Source: an uncultured Eubacteriales bacterium
GTDB taxonomy: Bacteria > Bacillota > Clostridia > Oscillospirales > Butyricicoccaceae
Direction: 5' to 3'
NCBI GenBank assembly: GCA_934395135.1
Contig: CAKRRK010000006.1
Span: forward strand, 1 to 64,000
DNA: 64,000 nt
Within the stretch, counting starts at the first letter, position 1. The number at the start of each line of letters is the position of its first letter. Below the pieces are notes generated by a model, which was not told where the DNA came from, made no database searches, and saw nothing but the letters and a program-made list of their open reading frames with translations. This document shows positions 57,610-64,000 of the stretch, one piece after another. A program made the position numbers and the translations under genes.

Positions 57610-58410
57610 ATGAAAGTTATTGTTTGTGTAAAACAGGTTCCGGATACCTCCGGTAAGGTTGCCGTTAACGCGAACGGAACATTGGACCGTGCTTCGATGG
57701 CGACCATTATCAACCCTGACGATAAAAATGCGGTGGAAGCGGCGCTTCAGCTGAAAGATGAATACGGCGCAAAGGTTATTGTTGTAACCATGGGCCCTCC
57801 GCCGGCAGAAGGCATGCTCCGCGAACTGCTTGCTATGGGCGCGGACGAAGCGGTGCTGGTATCCGGCCGTGAATTCGGCGGCTCCGATACCTATGCAACC
57901 TCGCAGATTCTTTCCGCAGCCATCAAAAAGATTGGCTATGAAGAAGGTGATATCGTATTCTGCGGCCGTCAGGCAATTGACGGCGACACCGCGCAGGTAG
58001 GTCCGCAGATCGCAGAAAAGCTGGATATCCCGCAGATCACCTATGTGGCGGACATCAAGTTGGAAGGCTCCAAAGTGATTTGCAAGCGTATGCTGGAAGA
58101 CGGCTATATGATGATCGAAACCCAGACACCGTGTCTCCTTACCGCCATCAAGGAACTCAACTATCCGAGATATATGTCCATCGGCGGAATCTTTGACTGC
58201 TATGACAAGCCAATGGTGGTTTATGATTACAATGCGCTCAAGGACGATCCGCTGATCGACCCGGAAACCATCGGTCTGAACGGTTCTCCGACAAACATCC
58301 TCACCTCCTTCACACCGCCGCAGAAGGGTGCGGGAACCATGCTGGAAGGCGCCGACAAGAACACAGCGAAAGAGCTGGTCGGCATCCTTGCCAAGAAGCA
58401 CATCATTTAG
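57610..58410 (+). CDS. etfB: Electron transfer flavoprotein subunit beta
   Basis: The 266-residue beta subunit. Typical segments are KQVPDTSGKVAVNANGTL near the N-terminus, VTMGPPPAEGMLRELLAMGADEAVLV and FCGRQAIDGDTAQVGPQIAEKL. It binds the bifurcating FAD with EtfA and delivers electrons to Bcd. Located between bcd and etfA with 11- and 19-base gaps, so all three are one operon. GGAGGAG precedes ATG 57610. Confidence 0.97.
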   Translation: MKVIVCVKQVPDTSGKVAVNANGTLDRASMATIINPDDKNAVEAALQLKDEYGAKVIVVTMGPPPAEGMLRELLAMGADEAVLVSGREFGGSDTYATSQILSAAIKKIGYEEGDIVFCGRQAIDGDTAQVGPQIAEKLDIPQITYVADIKLEGSKVICKRMLEDGYMMIETQTPCLLTAIKELNYPRYMSIGGIFDCYDKPMVVYDYNALKDDPLIDPETIGLNGSPTNILTSFTPPQKGAGTMLEGADKNTAKELVGILAKKHII

Positions 58411-58429
58411 TTGAAAGGAGATTTGACAG

Positions 58430-59566
58430 ATGGCTGAATTTAATAATAAAGTTCTTAATGATTTTAAGGGCGTATGGGTATTCTGTGAGCAGCGTCAGGG
58501 CGTGCTGCAGACCACTGCTTTGGAATTGATTTCCGAAGGCAGAAAGCTGGCCGACAATCTGGGCGTTGAGCTTTGCGGTCTTCTCCTTGGCGAAGGCGTG
58601 GAAGGGCTTGCAAAGGAAATTGGCGGATACGGCGCGGACAAAGTGCTTGTTTGTGAATCCCCGCTGCTGAAAGACTATACCACCGACGCGTATACAAAAG
58701 TTATCGTAGACATTATCAAAGAAAAGAAACCGGAAATCTTCCTCATCGGCGCAACCAACATCGGCCGTGACCTGGGTCCCCGCCTGGCGGCGCGTCTTGG
58801 CACCGGTCTGTGTGCGGACTGTACGCACCTGGACGTTGCGATGGAAGGCTACAAGGACTTCCTCCGCGGCGCGTCTACCCTGCCGGAAGAAAAGATTGCC
58901 GTGCTCAACACGGCCAAAGTACTGGGCAAGGATCATGATGTATCCCGCGACCTGAAGATGACCCGTCCGGCATTTGGCGGTCACCTGATGGCGTCCATCA
59001 TCTGCCCAAGATTCCGTCCGGCTATGGCAACCGTTCGTCCGGGCGTAATGAAGAGAGCTGCGTTTGACGAGACAAAGGCAAATGCCGTAGCGATCGAAAA
59101 GCCGGCCTTCTCTCTGTCTGAAGCGGACTGCGCCACCAAGGTAACGGAGATCGTAAAGGCAGCGAAGAAGCTTGTAAACCTGACCGAAGCCAGCGTGATC
59201 GTATCCGTTGGCCGTGGTATTTCCAAGGATGTGGAAAAGGGCATTGCCCTGGCAGAAGAACTGGCCAAGGAATTGGGCGGCGTTGTCGGTTCCTCCCGTG
59301 CGGTGGTTGATGCAGGCTGGATTTCTGCTGACCATCAGGTTGGACAGACTGGTAAAACCGTTCGTCCGCAGCTGTACATTGCCTGCGGTATTTCCGGTGC
59401 AATTCAGCACAAGGCTGGCATGTCTGATTCCGAATGCATCGTCGCGATCAACAAGAATGATACCGCGCCGATCTTCGAAATTGCGGATTACGGTATTTGC
59501 GGCGACCTGTTCAAGGTTCTCCCCATGTTGATTGAAGAAGTAAAGCTGGCAAAGGCCGAAAAGTAA
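58430..59566 (+). CDS. etfA: Electron transfer flavoprotein subunit alpha
   Basis: The 378-residue alpha subunit, slightly longer than the 330-340 usual. The FAD-binding C-terminal block is clear: SRAVVDAGWISADHQVGQTGKTVRPQLYIACGISGAIQH. The N-terminal half contains ALELISEGRKLADNLGVELCGLLLG. It completes the bcd-etfB-etfA operon and is followed by a terminator. GAAAGGAGATTTG is upstream of ATG 58430. Confidence 0.97.
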   Translation: MAEFNNKVLNDFKGVWVFCEQRQGVLQTTALELISEGRKLADNLGVELCGLLLGEGVEGLAKEIGGYGADKVLVCESPLLKDYTTDAYTKVIVDIIKEKKPEIFLIGATNIGRDLGPRLAARLGTGLCADCTHLDVAMEGYKDFLRGASTLPEEKIAVLNTAKVLGKDHDVSRDLKMTRPAFGGHLMASIICPRFRPAMATVRPGVMKRAAFDETKANAVAIEKPAFSLSEADCATKVTEIVKAAKKLVNLTEASVIVSVGRGISKDVEKGIALAEELAKELGGVVGSSRAVVDAGWISADHQVGQTGKTVRPQLYIACGISGAIQHKAGMSDSECIVAINKNDTAPIFEIADYGICGDLFKVLPMLIEEVKLAKAEK

Positions 59567-59579
59567 GGCGTTTTCGTTT

Positions 59580-59612
59580 AAAACAGGCAGGATTCCATCC
59601 TGCCTGTTTTTT
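59580..59612 (+). terminator. Terminator after etfA
   Basis: AAAACAGGCAGGA pairs with TCCTGCCTGTTTTTT around TTCCA. Followed by TGTTTTG. Confidence 0.88.
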
Positions 59613-59889
59613 GTTTTGGAGCCGGAAAAAGGAAAAGAAGCAATTCTCTCGGTGATTTCCATGGAAATGGCGGAGATATCAAAATTTTCGGCGTTATTCG
59701 GGATAGCCTTGGACGGTTTTCATCCGGACTTGATTAAAATGGAGGAGGTAGCGAGTTGGATCTCTCCGGAAAGGAATTGACCGGGAAGTGGAACGCGCTC
59801 TCCGGCGCCGCGCCGTATGACCGCGGGTGTGGTTCAATCCGCTAAGGTTGTGCTGGAAAAATAGTTCGGATAATACAGCAGCAGTATGG
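59613..59889. other. Intergenic region upstream of deoD
   Basis: Two short frames exist: one from ATG near 59660 (about 40 codons) and one from TTG 59756 to 59845 (29 residues) with a GGAGGAGG ribosome site. Neither resembles a known family. The right end is the deoD promoter region. I see no firm gene. Confidence 0.3.
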
Positions 59890-59895
59890 TATAAT
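59890..59895 (+). promoter_or_regulatory. Extended -10 box for deoD
   Basis: TGGTATAAT (TATAAT at 59890-59895) precedes the start codon by 75 bases. No good -35. Confidence 0.5.
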
Positions 59896-59969
59896 AGAAA
59901 AAACGATGGTTGGCAAAGCGATGGAGTGCTGGATCTTGCCAATCGGATCAAAAGAATGGAGGATGGCTT

Positions 59970-60695
59970 ATGCTACAGAAAAAGTATCCAACGCCACATA
60001 TTAACGCACGGCCCGGGGATTTTGCGGAAACCGTGTTAATGCCGGGGGATCCGCTGCGTTCCCGCTTTATTGCAGAAAACTTTTTGGAACATCCCCGGCT
60101 TGTCAACGATGTACGGGGCGTGCAGGGATATACCGGCGTTTACAAAGGCACACGGGTTTCCGTGATGGCCAGCGGTATGGGAATGCCGTCGATGGGAATC
60201 TACAGTTACGAACTGTATACGGTCTTCGGCGTGGAGCATATCCTTCGCATTGGGTCGGCCGGCTCTATGCAGCTGGATGTCAAAGTGCGGGATCTTGTTC
60301 TCGGCATGGGGGCTTCTACCAATTCTGCCTTTGCCAGACAATTTGGCCTGCCGGGCGATTTTGCGCCGCTGGCGGATTACAGGATGCTGCGCAAGGCGGT
60401 GAAAGCCTGCAAAGCGCTGAAAGTTCCGTATCATGTGGGCAATATCCTGTCATCGGACACATTTTATAATGAAGACGAAACCGCTGGGGAACAGTGGGCG
60501 AAAATGGGTGTTTTGGCGGTGGAAATGGAAGCGGCAGCTTTGTATATGACCGCGGCGCGCTGTGGCAAACAGGCGCTTGCGCTGCTTACAGTTTCCGACA
60601 ACGTCCGGACCGGAGAGGCAACGACGGCGGAAGAGCGCCAGAATTCCTTTACGCAAATGATAGAAGCGGCGCTGGAAACCGCTGCGGCGCTATAG
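59970..60695 (+). CDS. deoD: Purine-nucleoside phosphorylase (DeoD type)
   Basis: Hexameric PNP cleaving purine nucleosides with phosphate. The 241-residue protein has MPGDPLRSRFIAENFL, GMGMPSMGIYSYEL, the phosphate/ribose-binding RIGSAGSMQ and the purine-site VLAVEMEAAALYMTA, with SDN at the C-terminus. Start 59970 (MLQKKYPTPHINARPG) is supported by GGAGGATGG; the frame is open upstream to 59910 without support. Three small genes follow. Confidence 0.96.
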   Translation: MLQKKYPTPHINARPGDFAETVLMPGDPLRSRFIAENFLEHPRLVNDVRGVQGYTGVYKGTRVSVMASGMGMPSMGIYSYELYTVFGVEHILRIGSAGSMQLDVKVRDLVLGMGASTNSAFARQFGLPGDFAPLADYRMLRKAVKACKALKVPYHVGNILSSDTFYNEDETAGEQWAKMGVLAVEMEAAALYMTAARCGKQALALLTVSDNVRTGEATTAEERQNSFTQMIEAALETAAAL

Positions 60696-60719
60696 CAGAG
60701 AGGGGGAAATGGGAACCAG

Positions 60720-60848
60720 ATGGCAATCGGAATCATCGGCGGTGCGGATGGGCCCACACAGATATTGGTGAGCACACCGCTGCCAGTGCTGTTGCTGCTG
60801 CTGGCGGCGGCCATTGTCGCAGTTTGTGTGGCGGCAAAGAGGCGGTAG
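60720..60848 (+). CDS. 42-residue membrane peptide with GGADGPT motif
   Basis: The product MAIGIIGGADGPTQILVSTP... carries the IGGADGPT motif of the beta subunit of sodium-pumping decarboxylases (OadB/GcdB), whose Asp is essential for Na+ translocation, followed by one hydrophobic segment (VLLLLLAAAIVAVCVA) and a basic end. It is not a fragment of a full beta gene: no homologous sequence flanks it. Short proteins of this shape recur in Clostridia. The ribosome site AGGGGG is about 13 bases upstream. Function unknown. Confidence 0.6.
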   Translation: MAIGIIGGADGPTQILVSTPLPVLLLLLAAAIVAVCVAAKRR

Positions 60849-60861
60849 AAAGGGGATCGCG

Positions 60862-61203
60862 ATGGCGACAACGGAAGAATTTGTTCAATATGTATGCGGT
60901 CAGTTGGAAGGGATCGGCGCAGTTCGATACCGAAAAATGTTTGGCGAATATATGGTCTATATAGACGACAAACCGGTGGTGCTGGTGTGCGATAATACGG
61001 TCTATCTGAAACGGTTGGAACGTCTTGGGCCGCTGCTTGCGGATGCGCCGGTGGGGAGGCCTTATGAGGGCGCCAAACCGCATTATTTGGTCGATCCGGA
61101 GGATCGGGCGCTGCTGCAAAAAGCGGCAGCCGCAGCGTGTCTTGCCACGCCGGCGCCAAGGCCCAAAAGAAAGCCAAACAACAGAAAAGACGCGGCCTTT
61201 TGA
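60862..61203 (+). CDS. TfoX N-terminal-domain protein
   Basis: A 113-residue protein with the TfoX-N fold, seen from EEFVQYVCGQLEGIGAVRYRKMFGEYMVYIDDKPVVLVCDNTVYLKR and the GLGPLLADAPVGRPYEGAKPHYLVDPED region. There is no TfoX C-terminal domain, so a competence role cannot be assumed. GAAAGGGG precedes ATG 60862. Its last codons lie in the left arm of a 20-base terminator stem. Confidence 0.85.
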   Translation: MATTEEFVQYVCGQLEGIGAVRYRKMFGEYMVYIDDKPVVLVCDNTVYLKRLERLGPLLADAPVGRPYEGAKPHYLVDPEDRALLQKAAAAACLATPAPRPKRKPNNRKDAAF

Positions 61204-61230
61204 TGGCACTGCGTCTTTTCTGTTGTTTGG
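61174..61230. terminator. 20-base-stem bidirectional terminator
   Basis: CCAAACAACAGAAAAGACGC (61174-61193) and its exact complement (61211-61230) flank a 17-base loop. The left arm overlaps the end of the TfoX-N coding sequence. It faces tepA and may end both transcripts. Confidence 0.88.
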
Positions 61231-61267
61231 AAGGAAAATATAAGTGAGACAGAAGACTGGAATTGAG

Positions 61268-61969
61268 TTAGGATACGATATTGACCGCCTGTTCCCGCCG
61301 CTGGACATCAATCATGCCATGCAGCGCGGCAAGGGCATCGGATAAAGTGCCGACTGCACCGCAGATCCCGTATTTTACCGCTTCTTCACCGGTGATGACG
61401 GAACCAATGTCTGAGGTCAGCTCTTCGGTTTCCAGCATAAGATTGAGAAAGGTGCCCCGGTCAACCTGGGAATGCTCGGTGATAAAATTCAGGATGCGCT
61501 CCTGGATCTTCTGAAAATGAAGCAAGGTTTGCGGAACACCGATAATGGTGCCGCTCATCCGCACCGGATGAATGGTCATAGACGCGGATTTGGCAATAAA
61601 GCTTTTTTTGGCGGCAACCGCCAGGGGGACGCCAATGGAATGGCCGCCGCCCAGCACGAGAGAAACGGTGGGTTTTTTCATGCCTGCAATCAGTTCCGCA
61701 ATAGCGAGGCCTGCTTCCACATCACCGCCTACGGTATTTAAAAGTACCAGCAGGCCGTCAATCTCGTCGCTCTCCTCAATGGCTGCGAGCTGCGGCAGGA
61801 TGTGTTCATATTTCGTAGTTTTAATTTCGGATGCAAGTTCCTGGTGTCCTTCGATTTGACCGATAATGGTGATGCAGTGCAGATTTCCCCGAGAGGATTT
61901 GGTCGTAATGGATCCAGTATCTTTGATGCTTTCTTCTTTGTGGGCAGATTCTCTTTGTTCTTCGGACAT
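61268..61969 (-). CDS. tepA: ClpP-like translocation-enhancing protein TepA
   Basis: A 233-residue ClpP/crotonase-fold protein. GGDVEAGLAIAELIAGM and GGGHSIGVPLAVAAKKSFIAKSASMTIHPVRMSG contain the candidate catalytic Ser and His. TepA (YmfB) of Bacillus is a ClpP-like protein linked to secretion and spore development. The charged, flexible N-terminus (MSEEQRESAHKEESIKD) lacks a signal peptide. Start 61969 follows GCGGAGG. A DnaA-box cluster lies 160 bases upstream. Confidence 0.9.
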   Translation of the reverse strand: MSEEQRESAHKEESIKDTGSITTKSSRGNLHCITIIGQIEGHQELASEIKTTKYEHILPQLAAIEESDEIDGLLVLLNTVGGDVEAGLAIAELIAGMKKPTVSLVLGGGHSIGVPLAVAAKKSFIAKSASMTIHPVRMSGTIIGVPQTLLHFQKIQERILNFITEHSQVDRGTFLNLMLETEELTSDIGSVITGEEAVKYGICGAVGTLSDALAALHGMIDVQRREQAVNIVS

Positions 61970-62127
61970 TGCCGTTTCCTCCGCTTTTTTCTTGATAGGT
62001 ATATTTTGGACAAATGACAGAATTTTATGCAAAAAGGGTGCGACAAAATAGAACACCCTTCGACAAATACAGACAGTAGAGAGAAAGCGCCGGGAAATCG
62101 TCTGAAAAAAGAGCGATATACAGCGAG
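61970..62127. promoter_or_regulatory. Promoter region of tepA
   Basis: No gene is visible between tepA and the DnaA boxes. The sequence is mixed, with no strong leftward -35/-10 pair seen. Confidence 0.3.
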
Positions 62128-62156
62128 TTATCCACATATCCACAGAGTTATCCACA
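62128..62156. promoter_or_regulatory. Cluster of three DnaA boxes
   Basis: TTATCCACA at 62128-62136 and 62148-62156 are perfect consensus boxes; ATATCCACA at 62136-62144 has one mismatch. A fourth, weaker box (ATGTCCACA, 62213-62221) lies nearby. All point the same way. DnaA boxes at this density usually mark an origin, a DnaA reservoir or a DnaA-controlled promoter; here they sit between the divergent tepA and sigma-factor genes. Confidence 0.85.
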
Positions 62157-62305
62157 ATTTTTTGAATGCAAGAGAAGAAAACTTGCAAAATGCAGAGAAA
62201 ATCATACGGGCATGTCCACAGGAAATCATTGGGATTGGAAATTTTTTTATAATTGTTGTAACAAAACAGGGGAAAGCGGGATAAACCTTACAGGAGGTGA
62301 AAACC

Positions 62306-62791
62306 GTGGAAGATCTTGGGGAATTGTATCAGTTGTATGCCCAGACGGTATATCGATTTTTGTATTCAAAATGCCGGGAGGGGCCAATGGCGGAAGAACT
62401 GACGCAGGAAACCTTTTACCGGGCGGTATATTCCATAAAGCGATGGGATGGTTCCTGCCAAATTACCACATGGCTGTGCCGGATCGCCTATCATGTGTGG
62501 CAGCAAACCCTGGAGAAGGAAAACAGGCGGATGCGAAATCGTGGGGTGCAGCCGCGGGTGGACAAAAGCCCGTCCGCCGAGGCAGAGGTGCTGGCGGCGG
62601 ATGGAGAAATGGCGCTGTGGAAGGCGCTGCATCGCCTCCGAGAACCGGTGCGCGAGGTGTTGTACCTTCGCCTGTCCGGCGGACTTTCGTTCCGGCAGAT
62701 CGGAGAAATCATGGAGAAGAGCGAGACCTGGGCGAGGGTAACTTTTTTTCGCGGCAAAAATCAAATGATGAAAGGGAGCGTACAGGAATGA
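62306..62791 (+). CDS. ECF-type RNA polymerase sigma factor
   Basis: A 161-residue group-4 sigma factor. Region 2 (ELYQLYAQTVYRFLYSKCREGPMAEELTQETFYRAVYSIKRWDG) and region 4 (LRLSGGLSFRQIGEIMEKSETWARVTFFRGKNQM) are present without regions 1 and 3. It starts with GTG 62306 after GGAGGTG; an upstream GTG at 62297 lies inside that ribosome site. Its stop overlaps the anti-sigma start (ATGA), so the two are coupled. The target promoters are not seen. Confidence 0.94.
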   Translation: MEDLGELYQLYAQTVYRFLYSKCREGPMAEELTQETFYRAVYSIKRWDGSCQITTWLCRIAYHVWQQTLEKENRRMRNRGVQPRVDKSPSAEAEVLAADGEMALWKALHRLREPVREVLYLRLSGGLSFRQIGEIMEKSETWARVTFFRGKNQMMKGSVQE

Positions 62792-63429
62792 TGAAGGAAG
62801 GCCAAACCATTGGATGCGGGGTGGTGCAGGATTTGCTGCCGCTGTATGCCGAACAGATGACGTCGGCAGAAAGCACAGCGCTGATTGAGGCGCATATGCA
62901 GCAATGCCATCGCTGCCGGAAGGTGGCAGAAACCATGAAAAAAACTATCGCAGGGGCAAAAAAACCTCCGGAAAAGGAGGTGGACTTTTTAAAGAAGCTG
63001 CGCAGAAAGAACTGGCTCACCGGCATACTAACCGGGTTGTGCTGTCTGGCGGCGGTAGTCATCGGCCTGCAGGTTCATCATTATTATTTTGAAACCGCGG
63101 CGCAGCCTGTTCCGGCGGCGGAAATTCAGGTGTTGTCTGCGGAGGAAAACGAGGACGGCACCGTGCGGTGCAGGCTTGCGGCGGTCAGCGAATATGAAGT
63201 GTGCGGCTTTGCCGGCAGCGGAGAAAACGGAATCTATTATCTCACCATGTACAGCGTCCGAAAACCTGCGCTGCGCACCGACGGCAACCCATATGCTATG
63301 ATAGCGGAGGAGAACATCGGATATTCTGCAGATGGCGTCCAGGAGGATGTCACGGAGATTTATTACCGGGACGGGGCGGGAACCCTTCTGCCCGTATGGA
63401 GTGAAACCGGGCAATACACCAGGCAATAG
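62788..63429 (+). CDS. Zinc-finger anti-sigma factor
   Basis: A 213-residue membrane protein. The N-terminal zf-HC2 motif (H-x3-C-x2-C: EAHMQQCHRCRK, about residues 34-45) binds the sigma factor; one membrane segment is at about residues 72-92 (WLTGILTGLCCLAAVVIGLQV), with an extracytoplasmic sensor domain beyond. It overlaps the sigma gene by four bases, so inhibition is stoichiometric. The stimulus is unknown. A terminator follows. Confidence 0.92.
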   Translation: MMKEGQTIGCGVVQDLLPLYAEQMTSAESTALIEAHMQQCHRCRKVAETMKKTIAGAKKPPEKEVDFLKKLRRKNWLTGILTGLCCLAAVVIGLQVHHYYFETAAQPVPAAEIQVLSAEENEDGTVRCRLAAVSEYEVCGFAGSGENGIYYLTMYSVRKPALRTDGNPYAMIAEENIGYSADGVQEDVTEIYYRDGAGTLLPVWSETGQYTRQ

Positions 63430-63438
63430 CCGGAGACG

Positions 63439-63474
63439 CAAAAAAGCAAACAGACAAAGCTGTTTGCTTTTTTG
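63439..63474 (+). terminator. Terminator of the sigma/anti-sigma operon
   Basis: AAAAAAGCAAACAG pairs with CTGTTTGCTTTTTT around ACAAAG. Followed by TGTTTGG. Confidence 0.88.
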
Positions 63475-63479
63475 TTTGG

Positions 63480-64000
63480 TCAGCGCAGCATCGCGCCGTT
63501 GTTCCACACCAGGGTGCTGTAGAGAAACAGAACATCCTGATCACCGAAGGTCAGAAGGGAAGGAAGCAGTTCGCTGGACATATAGCGCAGATCAATGAGG
63601 GTGATTTTGGAATAACCCGGCAGCAGAAGGGGAGCCAGGCTGCTGCCAAAAGAATCCCGGAAGATGAGAAGTTCCCGGCCGCTGTCGTTTTGAGGGTTTG
63701 TTATGATTTGAAAGGCGGAGGCGCCGGAAAGAAACAGATCGTAGCCGTCCATCCCATCGTAGGCCTCCGGGGTATAGAGACTGCTGATATGGTCCGTCTC
63801 ATAGGTGTACAGTTCCGCCGTTTGGGTTATGCTGCTGGTGAGATAGCGTATTTCGTCCGGCTCTGCCGCCAGGGCAGACTGCCCCAGATATGCGCCGTAG
63901 AAAGGTGCAAAAGAATTTGTTTCATAAGCGGACAGCGGGGGAAGGGAGACGGACATTGCGCTCCCAAGGCGGGCCGTCACACGGTCCAGCCGGTCCTGCC
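63480..64000 (-). CDS. DHHW-family protein, C-terminal part (runs off the window)
   Basis: The open frame continues past the end of the window without a stop, so the 173 codons visible are the C-terminal part of a larger protein. FRDSFGSSLAPLLLPGYSKITLIDLRYMSSELL is the hallmark of DHHW-type proteins, a GDSL/SGNH-like acyltransferase-related group (compare AlgX and AlgJ), whose catalytic motif would be upstream. Such proteins are usually exported and may modify wall polysaccharides. It converges on the sigma/anti-sigma operon. Confidence 0.8.
   Translation of the reverse strand, partial: QDRLDRVTARLGSAMSVSLPPLSAYETNSFAPFYGAYLGQSALAAEPDEIRYLTSSITQTAELYTYETDHISSLYTPEAYDGMDGYDLFLSGASAFQIITNPQNDSGRELLIFRDSFGSSLAPLLLPGYSKITLIDLRYMSSELLPSLLTFGDQDVLFLYSTLVWNNGAMLR

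Noticed and set aside
58403..59662. 419-codon minus-strand frame opposite etfA
   Set aside because: Antisense shadow of a strongly biased coding sequence; no ribosome site.
59660..59845. Small frames upstream of deoD
   Set aside because: One has a good ribosome site but neither resembles any family; kept only as intergenic description.
62212..63429. 405-codon frame containing the anti-sigma gene
   Set aside because: The first 192 codons are the sigma-factor gene in the wrong frame; the real start is ATG 62788.
1..64000. tRNA, rRNA or CRISPR arrays
   Set aside because: No cloverleaf with a T-loop motif, no rRNA signature and no regularly spaced repeats were recognised.

Overview
This window looks like the chromosome of a GC-rich, spore-forming member of the Clostridia, most likely an Oscillospirales/Ruminococcaceae-type gut anaerobe. 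The evidence is the origin-side block mnmG-rsmG-noc-parA-parB with parS sites, the sporulation genes yqfC, yqfD and ylbJ, the Firmicutes block yqfC-yqfD-phoH-ybeY-dgkA-era-yqzL-recO, and an acyl-CoA dehydrogenase-etfB-etfA cluster of the butyryl-CoA type. No rRNA, tRNA or CRISPR array was seen. The lineage call is inference from gene content.

Layout. 1-7.3 kb: tRNA/rRNA modification (mnmG, rsmG), chromosome segregation (noc, two perfect parS sites, parA, parB), a membrane coiled-coil protein and serS, all rightward. 7.3-10.0 kb: a ferritin-like protein, then an AT-rich islet with a lipoprotein and a small unknown protein under one promoter/operator, followed by a degenerate, repeat-bearing spacer. 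10.1-16.1 kb, leftward: ndk, a cation exchanger, a YhcC-type radical SAM protein, upp, tsaB-tsaE and fhs. 16.4-20.5 kb: rodA (SEDS), then leftward a D,D-carboxypeptidase, a small Cys-rich protein and ylbJ.

20.5-32.4 kb is a rightward housekeeping run: yqfC-yqfD-phoH-ybeY, dgkA-era, yqzL-like/recO, mutS2, an HPr paralogue with Tyr15, uvrC-rsmD-coaD and a coiled-coil gene. 32.4-37.8 kb is accessory: a decayed YeiH exporter, a membrane spermidine-synthase-like protein, a structured intergenic region with a 32-bp perfect palindrome, an AraC-type regulator, and a divergent Crp/Fnr regulator plus ferredoxin pair with a symmetric site between them. 37.8-43.2 kb holds a TetR regulator with an MMPL/RND transporter, divergent from a secreted coiled-coil protein. 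43.4-51.3 kb: pepD, nadE, a three-gene operon with a SpoIID-like hydrolase domain and peptidoglycan-binding repeats, and asnB.

51.4-64 kb: a DUF5320-like mini-protein and DUF134 regulator, a phosphoribosyltransferase with a nuclease-like partner, a NifU-like/GGGtGRT pair, bcd-etfB-etfA behind a long structured leader, deoD, a 42-residue protein with the GGADGPT motif of Na+-pumping decarboxylases, a TfoX-N protein, a TepA/ClpP-like protein, a cluster of DnaA boxes, an ECF sigma/anti-sigma pair, and the end of a DHHW-type protein running off the window.

The most unusual items are the structured palindromic region before the AraC gene, the DnaA-box cluster between tepA and the sigma factor, the SpoIID/peptidoglycan-binding operon, the AT-rich islet, an exact Noc-binding sequence inside fhs, and the Tyr15 HPr.
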